Below are positions 23,329 to 35,016 of a stretch of DNA of 64,000 bases, in pieces. Origin of the DNA: Rhexocercosporidium sp. MPI-PUGE-AT-0058. Lineage: Eukaryota > Ascomycota > Leotiomycetes > Helotiales. The notes below the pieces were generated by a model. That model worked only from the letters and a program-made list of their open reading frames with translations, had not been told where the DNA came from and did no database searches. Position 1 is the stretch's first letter. Every line of letters starts with the position of its first letter. The stretch spans positions 124,001-188,000 of the forward strand of contig JAGTJL010000031.1 in assembly GCA_020746875.1 (NCBI GenBank). Direction: 5' to 3'. The position numbers and the translations under genes were made by a program.

Positions 23329-24480
23329 CTAGAAACGAGAGAATGGCAACCTATTCAAAGCATCAGCAGTGGTTCCAATTGTCAGTACCTCTCCTCTCTC
23401 TTTCTCCTCCCTTCCATTTACCCAAGATTAAAGCAGCAAAAGAAAAAGTTTCAAAGACTCACCACTTTCCCCTCATGGTGATAACCGCCCACGCATTCCC
23501 CTGCTCATCAACCTCCTTATCGACCTTCGTGCTGAAGCTGATAGCAGACATGATACCGTCGCCGAACTTCTCGTTCAAGATGGCTTTGTATGCGTATCTG
23601 TTTGACATTTTCGTTAGCAACCTGTGCAGAAACCGTATGAATCGACTTGGGAGATGAGAAAGCTGCCAACAGAATCGCCGCCTCTGCTCAATGAGTCCCC
23701 TCTCCCCTCTCCCCTCTCCCCTCTCCCCTCTCCCCTCCCACCGAAACCTCCCAAACAAAACACAAACCCCCCTTCCTCTGAAGAAAAGAACAGCTCACCC
23801 ATAATTCTGCACCACCTCATACAAGCGATAAATCAGCGGCTCAACAGGCGGCATCGGCCCCGCCCGCCCTCTATCCGGGAACCCCAGAAGCTGCTCTCCC
23901 AACTTCCCCTCATCCACCCCCAGGATCTCAGACAGCTTCTTCACATCCTCAACACTGGCCTGCGCTTGTCCGTAGAAGAGCGCGGCGACGGCGACTTCGG
24001 AGCGGCCGAGCGAGGAGGAGATGGATTCGAATGTCAGGCGCTTGGAGGCCTTTGCGGCGAAGAGGGTGGAGGAGGAGGCGGGGAGGCGGTCGACTATTGA
24101 GGACTTGGGGGGTGTTAGCTGTTTTTGCTTTGGGACTTGATGGGCGATGGTAAGAGGGGAGGGGGGGGGGGGGGGGTGGTGGGATTCCGTCCATGTCTCG
24201 GGACGATGGCATCAACCTGGGACTCCCCAGGGCTCACAGCTTAGAGAAGTTCCAATTGAATCCGAACGTTCCTGAATCCGGAGTTATGCCTTTCTCGAGC
24301 ACCAGTCCCCATCACGTAGAATGAAGCCATCCCGTCCGTCCCAAGCATCTACACATCACACCGAAGGTTGATTGTGTATATGATAACACAATGCGGGGTA
24401 CCTCTCCCCAACTCCACCATGGAAAGGAAGAAAAACGGAAAACTCACATCAAGCACAGCGATATTCTTAGTATCCGCCAT
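23329..24480 (-). CDS. cyn1: Cyanate hydratase (cyanase)
   Basis: Spliced model on the minus strand: 24480-24448, 24118-23799, 23597-23463, 23350-23329, giving 169 aa. Introns are 329, 201 and 112 bp; donors GTGAGT, GTGAGC and GTGAGT, and phases match. The product converts cyanate and bicarbonate to ammonia and carbon dioxide (by way of carbamate) and acts in the cytosol as a multimer. Residues about 30-65 hold the helical [18 protein letters not shown] region; the C-terminal domain has IYRLYE and [11 protein letters not shown]. The catalytic set known from E. coli (Arg96, Glu99, Ser122) corresponds to Arg109, Glu112 and Ser135, with the same 26-residue Arg-to-Ser spacing. The end, GKWLPFSRF, is a normal family end reached only by using the tiny last exon. 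Intron 1 holds a poly-G run and intron 2 a CTCCC repeat. Confidence 0.93.
23696..23738. repeat. CTCCC pentanucleotide repeat in a cyanase intron
   Basis: About eight units of (CTCCC) as read on the plus strand, wholly inside intron 2 of cyanase; purine-rich on the transcript. Confidence 0.85.
24157..24176. repeat. Poly-G run in cyanase intron 1
   Basis: A near-continuous G run on the plus strand (poly-C on the transcript), preceded by GAGGGGA. It lies about 40 bp upstream of the acceptor of intron 1. Confidence 0.85.
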
Positions 24481-25704
24481 ATTGAGTATGTAATTATAAT
24501 CCGACCTCTTGCTCTCGAGATGAAAGCGTAATTAAAGCAGACCCTTGAAATTTCTTGATTGATCGTTGATGGTGTGTGAAATAGCAATCGTTGACAGCTC
24601 CAGCTCCAGCTCCAGCTGTGTTTTAGTTATATGCTAATTACCCCGCGGCGAACACAACGTCATGAATGACCCCTGCAACTTCGTCCCCCGCCCCCACCTC
24701 GGCCGGGTTGAATGCCGGGATATTTCCGAACCCCTCTAATTCCTCTTTACCAGACCCCGCTGCCTATCTAGACTTTTCTCAAGGCTAAGGTATCGGCTTT
24801 GAGGAGCCGCATGTCTGCTGTATGGTAAATGCTTATCTTTAATACATCGGCCGGGACAGAGGTGTTGAAGTCCGGTTGAGCGGAGATAGTTAGATCAATC
24901 GCCTGGGTGCGATATCATCATCTCCGCTGACGCACCACAGAACGCGCCGCCGAGGGGACACGGAGCGGGATTTGGTTTACTGTTCGTAGTGAGTGACGAG
25001 TAATGACGGCGAGCGTAACAGTGAGCGAGTGAGTGATCTGTGGTGTAGGACGGACGAGATGTGAGGGAGGACAGAAGGTCCATATTGGTTCATCGGCAAG
25101 TCGGGATGTCTGGCAAACAGTACTGAGAACAACACTATGATGTTGAGAGCGCACGGGGAGATTAATTTGAAATAGTGGCATGTATTTGGCAGATAAATTG
25201 GTATGCAGATCAAGGGTATATACACCAAATAACACTTCCCCCTGTCCCCGACCCCCCTTTTATTTCCCTCCTGGGTCCCTCTCCCCCTCCTCATTTTCAT
25301 GCATCACAGTTCGAGCAGCTGCTATCTCTTCTGTCCTCCATTTCTAACGACATCTCGGAATCACAACACCATGACATGCACCGAGAAACCAGATGTCGCC
25401 GATTTCCCCGAATCAAAGCGCTAATTGTAGCGAGTATCTCCATCTTACAGATCCTGAAAGATCTAATAGAGGTCAACCTTATGCCCAACCATCCATAACA
25501 TACACGCCATCCAACTCTACTTGCTCCTTATCCGAATAACGCTCAACACTCGCTCATCCAAGTCCAAGTCAAATTCAAATTCAAACTCCCATCCACCCTA
25601 TCCCTTTGCCCGAAATTCGTGGTTCGTCGTTCATATACCGCGTAGATGTCATCCAGCTATCCCGTGTCACACATATCATCGACCACTTCAGTCCCTATTT
25701 CCCC
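24481..25704 (-). promoter_or_regulatory. Interval between cyanase and the Zn2Cys6 gene
   Basis: Both neighbours are on the minus strand, so this 1.2 kb holds the cyanase promoter and the 3' end of the regulator. A short CAGCTC repeat lies at about 24,598-24,620. Open frames on both strands here are low-complexity or lack start codons. No regulator-binding site could be assigned with confidence. Confidence 0.4.
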
Positions 25705-27798
25705 TCACCACGAAATATGCGTCTCCTTCGCCCTCTCATCCCTATCGCCCTCCCTCGCACCTCTCGTTCCACATCTAAGCGTGGCCTCACGACTCTGCAT
25801 ATCGAAAAGAATCTCCTTAACCATAACCCTCCTGTCATCACTCACAACCTCGCCCTCCCCCGCACCCCTCCCATCCCAAGGCGTCAAGTCCATTTCCTCA
25901 ATGTGCATGATCCACATCCCGACTCGCCCACTAAGAATTGAATCCCACATCCCTTCTCGTCTCGGACTAGCCATCAACAAACGGATAGCTTCGCGCCGGA
26001 GTTTGCGATCACGACATTTGGTGGCCACTACGAAGAGTGGTGGAACGATACCGAGATCGAGAGCAAATGATGGTTTGATGTGCGAGTAATTCTCTTCTTC
26101 TCTGTAGGAGCCTGGTTGATGGGATACTAGGCCTGGGAAGTGAAAGCTGGGATTTTGTCTGTGGCGGCAGGTAGGTGTACTACCGCAACGCTGTAGGGCA
26201 AGGGTCAGTTCTTCGTCGACCACGACTTCCTTGGCTAGTTCGACGATCTCTCTGAACAGTGGGTTGAAATTGTCAAAGTCCTTTTCGCTGGTACTGAAAC
26301 CCATTTGATAAAGGATACCAGTCATGACTTGTAACATCTTGAGAACATTGATACCTGCTCGTTCTGTGTTGGTGACGCCACGATTCCGGCGAGACTCAAG
26401 TAAGGGTGCGAATGCAGCTGCCCATTGTTTGAGTTGCATGCCGAACCCCATGCCCAGAGACTGCACAGACTTAGGGAGGATGTTGTTCGGTCCACGATGG
26501 TAAGAGGACAGAAGCTCATTGAACCGCATGATACGCTCACAGAGAGAGTCCAAGGCTGTCCTGGCTTCTTGCGAGTTGAGGAACGTCTCCGGAATATTTG
26601 AATCCATTGAAGTACTGGATGTATCCGAAGGAGATGACTGTGATTGTGGTGATGTAGGATCTGCTCGTGTCTGCGGCGTGAGGCGAATAACATATGGATG
26701 AGGAAAATGGAATGCCATGTCGTAGGATTTAGCCTGGATCGCAAGGCGTGTAAACATCTGCACTAACTCATCTTCAACAACATTCTCTTTCCTCCTTATC
26801 AGCGGCTGTTTCGAATCCTGTCGTCGTTCCTCTAGAAGTCCCAGTCCGTGCTGGATCTGGGAGATTGCCGCTTTGTGGTCCCCAGTAAATGATTGGAAAC
26901 ATGTAAAGAGGACAATCGATATCAAGGTGGTCCTCTCTGATCTCGTCTCCTTGTTCTCCAAAGATTCTCGTAGCCTGGTAATAGCCTTTCCATATTGCTG
27001 TAAGGCGAAATTGTAATGGCGAGGCGCCGTATCGAATGCCCCATTGTCAGGCGATCCTGGCGGTGATTCCGAAACCTTCTCCAACGTCTTATATAGAGCT
27101 CCCAACGCAACCACAGCATGTCGTATCGAGGCCTCCGAATGACTCTCCTGGAGTACGCTCCTTTGCCAGAATTCTGAATCGAAGAACCCGGAAAGTTCAC
27201 TGGCAGTATGGGTGCGGAAGACCTGGAAATATTGCCCTTCCTGCGAATCGAAAGCGAATCCTCCAGGCCTGTACATTGTCGGAGACGGTAATTCAGGTGT
27301 CTGCCTCGGAGATATGTATTTCACCACCGGATTATCAGGTATCACAACCTGCCGTTCTCGAACTGGAGGGGCCCGGATAACGCGATGTCTTCGGACCACT
27401 GGTCTCACGGCTGGCGGCGAACCAGAGCCTGAAGCAGAGGATATCGAGGCTGAAGGAGAAGCTCCTGAAGAAAGAATCCCAGGTCGTGGAGCAATTGGGA
27501 TGGCCGATTCGATAGTCCTTTTGTATGCTGGATATCCCTCGCATTGTCTTCCCGATCGCACACATTTCAGACCTGCTCCTGTTAGCAGGCGCCTCCCAAT
27601 ATCCTCCAACGTACATACATTGTGGTCTCGTCTCGTCGCACTTGACTCTCCGGTTCCTAAATCGACATTAGTACAGCACAGCGCAAATGCGGACCCGGGC
27701 GAGACACACTTGCAATTATTACATCCTGTCTTGACTTTCGGTCTACTCGCCCTCCTCTGCTTCTTCACAGTCTCGTCCTTCGGGTTTGGCTTCTCCAT
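25705..27798 (-). CDS. Zn(II)2Cys6 fungal transcription factor
   Basis: Spliced model: 27798-27710, 27656-27619, 27572-25705, giving 664 aa. Introns are 53 and 46 bp (donors GTGTGT and GTATGT, TAG/CAG acceptors). Splicing is needed to build the zinc cluster: Cys26-x2-Cys29-x6-Cys36-x6-Cys43-x2-Cys46-x6-Cys53, exactly the binuclear cluster spacing, with basic NRRVK between Cys29 and Cys36 and RSGRQCEGYP after it. Unspliced, the frame is open but the cluster is destroyed. The C-terminal half is helical with ATKCRDRKLRREAIRLL and MASPRREGMWDS, a common end of Fungal_trans_2-type regulators. A role as a nuclear DNA-binding activator or repressor is inferred from family. The target is unknown; cyanase is its nearest downstream neighbour on the same strand. 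Confidence 0.88.
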   Translation of the reverse strand: MEKPNPKDETVKKQRRASRPKVKTGCNNCKCVSPGSAFALCCTNVDLGTGESSATRRDHNVCTLEDIGRRLLTGAGLKCVRSGRQCEGYPAYKRTIESAIPIAPRPGILSSGASPSASISSASGSGSPPAVRPVVRRHRVIRAPPVRERQVVIPDNPVVKYISPRQTPELPSPTMYRPGGFAFDSQEGQYFQVFRTHTASELSGFFDSEFWQRSVLQESHSEASIRHAVVALGALYKTLEKVSESPPGSPDNGAFDTAPRHYNFALQQYGKAITRLRESLENKETRSERTTLISIVLFTCFQSFTGDHKAAISQIQHGLGLLEERRQDSKQPLIRRKENVVEDELVQMFTRLAIQAKSYDMAFHFPHPYVIRLTPQTRADPTSPQSQSSPSDTSSTSMDSNIPETFLNSQEARTALDSLCERIMRFNELLSSYHRGPNNILPKSVQSLGMGFGMQLKQWAAAFAPLLESRRNRGVTNTERAGINVLKMLQVMTGILYQMGFSTSEKDFDNFNPLFREIVELAKEVVVDEELTLALQRCGSTPTCRHRQNPSFHFPGLVSHQPGSYREEENYSHIKPSFALDLGIVPPLFVVATKCRDRKLRREAIRLLMASPRREGMWDSILSGRVGMWIMHIEEMDLTPWDGRGAGEGEVVSDDRRVMVKEILFDMQSREATLRCGTRGAREGDRDERAKETHISW

Positions 27799-28777
27799 AT
27801 TGTGTTCCTACCCCGCCCATGCATTGCTTGTCCTCGCTCCCTGGTTCCCAATTCGTAGTTCGTCGTTCCGAAATGGCAGAGGGCTATCGGAAGCTATATA
27901 TGTAAGCAGATGAAACAGAACTAGACGGAAAAGTCTGCGGTGCGGTGCGGTGTGGGTGCCGCGGTTATAACGCGTACGATATGTCTGTGGAGACCATCCT
28001 GACAGGTGTGAAGTGAATGGCGAATGAAGAAGAGAAGGAAGCTGGTGGAATGCGTAGAGTCGCGCAAGTGCTACCAGACCAGGTATAGTACCAGACTCGT
28101 CAATGGCTGGTTGACGGTGTTGTGGTGCAGGTAGTGTGTAGGATCAATGGATCACAAGATGGATGGTGGAGGTGGTTGTACGGGGATGAGGGGAAGCTCA
28201 CGGCTGCCGACTGCGAGTGTGGAGTTGATGCGATGCGATGCGATGCGCCTCTTGGCCTGGCTGCTGCTGGTGCTGCTGCTGCTTGAAGGACTGGAAATAG
28301 ATATAGATATGCACCCTCTGCAGAGAATGCTGGAGACAAGGAGATCAAGGTGGTGGTGGTGGTGGTGAGGTAAAGGCGTGGGTGATGGAGCGTGGGATGG
28401 GATGAAATGGGATGGGATGGGATGCGTACGAGGACAGTAGTGTCGGATCGGATGAGGAGTTTGACGGGGAGCGGCGGAAACGGGCGTGACGATCAGGGAC
28501 AGATAGGGCAGTGCAGCCGGATAGGGAGAAGGAGGAGGAGAGTAAGGTAAGAAGCTTAACTCACTTTGACTTGGAGGCGTTCCGGTTTGGGCGCGATAGG
28601 CGTTGGGGTTGTGACTGGATTCGACTGCAATCGTCTGTAATCGACTGGAATCGACTGTTATTGAGGAATGATCGGCCCGTCAAAAGATTAATGATTGCCC
28701 GTGCAGTAAATCTAGCCCGAAGACGCCGAGGCAAAGTGTGGTGGGTGAGCGGGTGGGTGCACTCGATGATCCAGAGT

Positions 28778-28830
28778 CCAGAGGTCTAGAGTCTGGAGTC
28801 TAGAGTCTAGAGTCTAGACCAGAGTCCAGT
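28778..28830. repeat. GAGTCTA 9-bp tandem repeat with dyad symmetry
   Basis: Repeated TCTAGAG / GAGTCTAGA units with imperfect copies (AGAGTCCAG, AGTCTGGAG) at both ends; TCTAGA is itself a palindrome, so the array can fold on itself. Confidence 0.75.
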
Positions 28831-31800
28831 ATGTGGATAGAGAGATAGACAACCTTGTCTACCGTTCTCCTCTTCTCCTTTTGTTCTGTTCCGTTCCGTT
28901 TCGAATTCGATTCGCCTCGTCTCGCTTCGCGGATGTTGACACAGTATCGTGGGAGTGGGTGAGTGGTGAGTGAGTGAGTGAGTGAACCTTGATATCGAGG
29001 GTCCTCTCAAGTAAAAGTATCCAACCGCACGCAGGTCCAGTCCTGTACCGTGGGAAATTCCCCTGTGAAGATCACGTCCTGTGCAGCAGCCAGTGCAGCC
29101 AGTGCAGCTGGACCACGCGACACAAGACAGCCAAATCAAAAGTCGCGATGGCCTCTCGTCCACTCGTTCCCCAAAGCCCGATCTGCCACACAACGCCCAG
29201 CGTGCTGAATGTGTCCAAGTTCGGCACCCGGAACACCTCACGCCAATGCAGGTGAAAGGGGCAAGGCGAGGGAGAGCTCCGGCAACTGCGGTATCTCTTC
29301 GGCCTGTTGACGCCAAAAGTATGTGCAAGAAATTAAATGTTGATAGTGGTAAGACATGAAAATGCGGTGGACGATGGATTGGAAAGATGGAAGGGAGGTC
29401 GGGAGGGAGATATATTTTCTCATCCACATATCCACACACCCACCAATCCACCAAAACCCTACCGTGCCACCACCACCACCATCTCCCTCCTGCATCAACG
29501 GCTCTTCACAGCCCTGTTGGCGCGCTGCAGCTTACATTGTCGCCAACATCATATTGGTCGCTGGACGAGGGGTGCATCAATCTGCATCGTCACAGGGCTG
29601 AGATTTCCCACCATATCTTCATTTAGGGCTGACGGGGTGGCCCGATACTCCCACTCCCTTCTCATCAACCCAGTCATGGCCACTTGCCGGCCCTTTGACT
29701 GATATCCTAGCTTCACTTGGTGTACGTTGAGGCCAGTAAGGGCTGATACTAGACTAGAGTGCGGCCAATCACGCACCTCGTCCAAGGATAGGAAGAAGTC
29801 TTCAACGGCTCCCTCCAATACAAATGCCTATCAGCACTTCGGACGGGGGAGGAGATACACAATCCCAACGGCGGTATCACGCAAAAAGAAACCTCGAACT
29901 CCTGCAGCTTGCATAAGTCAGCCATCTCGCCGTCTCATTGGCCAGAGCTCTTCAAATGAGCTTGAGATGGGAACGTAATGCTTGGCTGTTACTGCCCTCC
30001 CGTTCGGAGTACTCTTATATCATTTGGTACGCAGGCTTCGGGAAAATCTAGACCTAGGCTTTCGATTCGATTTCTTAGGCCGGCCTGGAGCTCATACCCC
30101 CTACATACGTTTTAGTATTTTTGAGGTACAGTAGGACATCAATAACTTGGTCGATTCCCTCGGTCTCGCTTCAACACCACAATTTTTCACTTGTATACCC
30201 TCACATGCAACCCCTCGGACATCTCCACCAAACCCTCACTTGTGGCTTTCCATATCAAGCTGTGTTGCTGTGGCTCAGTCCATCCAGTCCCTCATCAATC
30301 AACACCTTGTTCAAAATTGTTCCATCTACCACTGTTTGGTGGTGGTGGCGCGCCTACCTCGGCTCATGCAGTCTGCAGTCAGTCATCCTCGCTAGCAGCT
30401 GCAAGCACTGCGCATTGTGGCTCAAGCTCCCTCCTAGCGATAGATAAGATATGGTGTATCTCACGATGTACTGTATGGGAATTCAACGTATATGGAGTCA
30501 CTGATGTCATTGATGAGGCGCATGCTGGTCTGGAATGGTCTTTTATCGTCATTGCCGTTTCTGTGTGTTGCATTGTATTATTGTGCTGCGCGGTTTTGAG
30601 AGCTTCAATGCGACATTCAACTCCGCACGACTTCGCAGAACCAACATTCGCAGCTTTTATCCTCTTTCTATCTTCGTTCTTGATACAATTGCGCCGTTCC
30701 ATCTTCCCTCGTTCTCCTTCCTTCCGCCATCATGTACTGCAAATTTCAGTACTCCTCTCAGTCCTCGTCCTTAACTCCTCATTTGGGGTTCTAGTTGGTT
30801 ATTTTGGGCTGAGAATTCTCCACATGGCTTTCCGTTGCTTCTTGATTTTTCTCTCCGAAGTCTCTATCCAACCTCCAGATCTTTGATTAATCTAAAAGAA
30901 GTCTTTCTTTTTATTCATGGATTACATGCGATCGCAACTGCGTGAACGAAAAAAGAAAAACTTATGATCCAAATTGTGAACAGGATTCCTGCACCAGCTG
31001 CACTATGCTCTTCAAGGATAAAGCAACCTGAGGATGGGCTGCTAGACCATCTGTTTGTTCTCGCGAACAACGACCGATCCAGCTTTCCTCTCGACAAACG
31101 ATCCCAAGAGTTAATATCGGGCATGTCTACCGCTACGCTTCAAGTTTGAAGTACGTGTGCAGGCGCGGGACGAGCTAACCCGACTGGACCTGCAGCACTT
31201 CGCAATTATAACTCTAAGAATCACTGGCATCTCACTCAACGCTGCTATTCCTGTCATCTAGGTATCCTTCTTCCTAATCACAGGCAGTATCCCAACATCC
31301 TCTCTTCCACCACTATTCGTACAAAACCACACCAACCAATCGCAAGCACACCATCCATCAATATCTCTGTCAAAATCTTCATCTGAACACCATTCTTCCC
31401 ATGTCCTTCCTTCCAGAACCCCGTACAGATATAGAAACGACCTTTGCAATTTCGTTCTACGACCCAAGGAAGAGCCGCTCGACAAAGCTCCACCCCCACA
31501 TCAAGCCAGCACAAGCATCGACCAATCGCATCAATTTCGTCGCCGCTCACTCGTCTGGTAATCTCAACCATCCATCCGATTTCTCAAACCTCCACTAGAC
31601 TCATATCCGTACATCAAACCCCCCGAAATCCTCCCATGCGATTCGCTGCCTCGCACCAAGTCACCACTCTCAGCCACCTTCCAGAAACGACCAAAGCTCA
31701 AACATCACACAGGACTCTGTAAAACGAAACATCGTCCCTAGTAATCCTCCCTAGCAATTAGCCTCTCCATCTCGGTTCGTTAAAACTTCAGATACGAAAC

Positions 31801-34049
31801 ACGAGCGCACGTTCGCTACCGAACCGAACCAAACTCTTCCGCCATTCGCATCTCGCACAGACACCAAACGCGGGGATCATCCGTCGAGATCTTAAGCTCC
31901 GATCCCTGTGCTGAATCTGAAATCCGGTGTCTGTTCCTCGTGCAGAAACTCTAAATATCTTAGAGTACATACAGAGGAATGTTTTTCTTCGTCACATCTC
32001 CAAAGAGAAGCTTTGTTTTCGAGAACCAACTTCCTGGTACGAATGACTGGATACCTTGCTTGGCCCGCGATGTTTTCAAGATAAGGTTTGAGTGAGTTAA
32101 CGAATCGCATTTTGAGATGATGGATTTAGAGTTTGGTGCCACAGAGGCGACGATGGGGAATCTCCGGGTTGGATGATTGTTTACTCTTACCGCGCTTATG
32201 ATACTTTTGAGAAGAGCAAAGTTCGATTTACTTTCCTAGGTCCTATCTGATCATCGAAGAGGCATGGGAATCTTCGATCTGTACAATTTGGCGTCTCCGT
32301 CACGTAGAATATGAGAGGGTAAGAACACAAAGCCGCTTTCAGCCACAAGTCCCTCACAACCCCATTATTGGTGGGTTCCATACCACGCAGGAAAAGCGCA
32401 TACCTTTGTCTCCAAAACGACGTGAGCACTAAGAAGCAAAACAAATCATTTGTAAGGTAGAAAGACTTTCGTTTGGACTGCCGACCGGACCGATTTTCTT
32501 TTTGGCGCAGAACAGTCGCTGCGTACATCATGTCTCCAGCCATTCAACCCACGTCACCCTCCTCATCGTGGAATTTATATGTTTCATCTCATACAGTAGT
32601 ATCTCAATTTCTGAAATGCGATTCGCTCCCTCTTCTCCTCTTGTCTCCAGCGCCGGCTCCTTCCTGCACACGCATCTCCGCCAGTCCAGTACAGTCACTC
32701 CTCCGTACATTAGTCACCTCCACCTGTGATACCTCGAAATCAGCCCTGCCCCACATGAACATCCACACCCACTCCATTCAACCTCCCCGGTAACCAACCA
32801 TCTACTGCCATCATATTCACCGACGCTGTCCTCCTGCAGGTGAGATTTGACAGATATATCCGCAGCCCCAGAAAAATCACTCATTCCTGTGCTAGCCTGC
32901 ATACGGACTGTTCCCATGCGGCATCCTCCAATCGTATCTTTGCATTCTCAGGATCTGTCCGGCTTTTGCTTGTGCTGTACGGATGCGGAGTTTGGTATGA
33001 CGGGGTATCCTTATCTGGAATTCGTCCTGATTCGGGTGTGTTGGCGGGCGGTTCTGCATTCGGTACAGTACATGAGCGTGGGAGCGTGGAGGAGTAGGAT
33101 TCAATATGTTCCTGCCTGTCCTACCGGTATCAGCAGACAATTTCACTGCACGGTCCGAATGAGATATGTCTTGTTCAGATTGCTGAAATGGGAACTTTGG
33201 TCGACGGCTTCGTCTCGGATTCCGTACTTGGAAAGACTGGGCTCATGCCGTGGATCGCTGAGCAGGTTCGCCTTTTCTTTGCAGCTCGATTCGTTCTGGC
33301 GTATGAGATTCGTGTGGATGAGACGAACAATTGCATAACTGGTAGAATACCGGTATTTCAGTGTTGACATCGTTGTTGCTTTTTTCCTCTCCTCAGTTCT
33401 CAATTCATGTGTGGGTTTTCCTTTTGAGATGCTTCCCCAATCTCATTCCTAGTTTCGGTCCTAGTACCAAGGGCTGTTTTGAACACACGCAACCTTAAAA
33501 CTCTTTCTCCCTCACGTGGCACCCATCAAAGTTTCCCAAATTCTTTCTCCACTCCCGGATCTCAAGCTCCACGATACGCGATCAAAAGCCACGTTTCTTT
33601 CCTTCTTCCTCCTCCCTCCGCCTGGGAAGAACACACGTCCCATCCAAGCCCATCCAAGCCCATCCCAGATTCCCAAACCATCCGATCCGCAGATCAGGTT
33701 CATCCCAACCACAACCCCTGCCTCACATCTCCCCATCGGGGGTCTCTCCCTCCATTCCAGCCAGTGCAGACACGCCAAAGCCTCGCTTAACATATCACGC
33801 AAGCCCTCCCCCCCCCTCGAGTCGAAATACAGTTGCGGCTCGGGAGGACCAGGGGGGTTGAGCACAACCCTGCCAACGAGCCAGGCTGCAAGACACAGCC
33901 AATCGCATCTCTCACTCAACTGGTCTCAGTCCAAGTCCAGTTTCTCGGATGCAGAGACGCCCCACTTCGCGAGCATTTCCCGAGTGAGATGGAACAGATG
34001 GAACGACCACTGACCACCGACCACCGACCACCCCGATCCCCCCTCCCAA

Positions 34050-34200
34050 CCGCCCACCACGGACCATCCCATCCCATCCCATCCCATCCCATCCTGACTC
34101 TCCTCTCTATCTGTGCTCTGCTCTTCCACTCGCAACGCAACGAACTGCACTGAACCGCACTACACTGCACTGCACTGCAATGCACTGCAACGCCATGCAA
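34050..34200. repeat. CATCC and ACTGC simple repeats
   Basis: A (CATCC) run at about 34,063-34,095 is followed at about 34,145-34,200 by degenerate (CACTG/ACTGC) units. Both lie in the gene-poor interval and create spurious open frames on both strands. Confidence 0.75.
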
Positions 34201-35016
34201 CAAACGCACGCACCAGTATGGGTTACCTTAGTACTGACTGCATCATACTCTCCCTCCCCCCGCCCACGCAAGCTAGGATACGTATGATCCACAACTAGCA
34301 GCGATGGAATGTTCTTCAAACCCTGCCCGCTGCCCACACGACGCAGGTAAGGATCAAGACGATGAACGGCGAGACGGTGAGTGAACGGATGAGCGAGCCA
34401 GTGAACGAACAAAGCAGCTAGACCGGAGCTGAACGTGGCACACTACTAGTAGGTATATATGAAGCACATTCCTTCCTCCATGTGTGCGTAGTGTCATATC
34501 GTGTCGTATGTTGTGTTGGTTTGAGAGATACTCGACCTCGAAGTGCAAGTCGAAGGTTTCAAGACCCCCTCTGCCTGTTTCATTGCTCGAACGCCCTTCA
34601 CACTCGCACACTCACAGACTCACAGACTCACAGCCTCTTTCTCTCTCTCTCTCTCAATCGCCCTCCTCCTCCACACAATAAGGTTCTTCCTTCCACTTCT
34701 TCAGCTCTATTTAATTCCCGCGAATCATCGGAAGATCGAGAAAGGCTTGTCTGTGTCGGGTCTTTTCTCCATTTCTATTTTTATTTATATTCTTAGCTGG
34801 AGAAGAGTGTTCCGGTTTGGTATCTGGTGTCCGGCTTGGTGGATCTGCTTCGAGTTGGGTTGTGCTGTCACTGGGGGATTGACGGAAGAACAGCTATATA
34901 TCAACCCACGTATTAAGACAAAAAGGGATACGAACGAACATTGGATCACTCCAGACGAATATCATCACCATCGTCGTCACCGCTGTGCACACCACCACAG
35001 ATGAGACTCAGGTAAC

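Larger units (their letters stand above)
27799..35016. other. 7.2-kb gene-poor interval between divergent regulators
   Basis: Bounded by the start codons of the Zn2Cys6 gene (minus) and a C2H2 gene (plus). Longest frames (28,807-29,454 minus; 30,191-30,886 plus; 32,847-33,338 plus) have erratic composition and no family features. A minus-strand 72-aa frame at 31,892-32,110 (MRFVNSLKPYLENIAGQARY...) looks the most protein-like but is unproven. Simple repeats are frequent: 28,600-28,660, 28,780-28,830, 28,960-28,985, 33,635-33,665, 34,060-34,095, 34,145-34,200, 34,600-34,650. The interval probably holds promoters, long leaders or noncoding transcripts. Confidence 0.5.

Noticed and set aside
23459..24215. 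Several minus-strand frames read separately as small proteins
   Set aside because: They are the exons of cyanase with intron sequence attached; splicing joins them into one protein.
28807..29454. 215-codon minus-strand frame
   Set aside because: Cys/Arg/His-rich erratic composition over simple repeats in the gene-poor gap; no domain.
30191..30886. 231-codon plus-strand frame with hydrophobic stretches
   Set aside because: Composition follows the local pyrimidine-rich DNA, and other frames are equally open; no recognisable membrane protein family.
32847..33338. 163-codon plus-strand frame
   Set aside because: Rich in Cys/Arg/Trp as expected for chance frames; the opposite strand is equally open and no splice partner was found.
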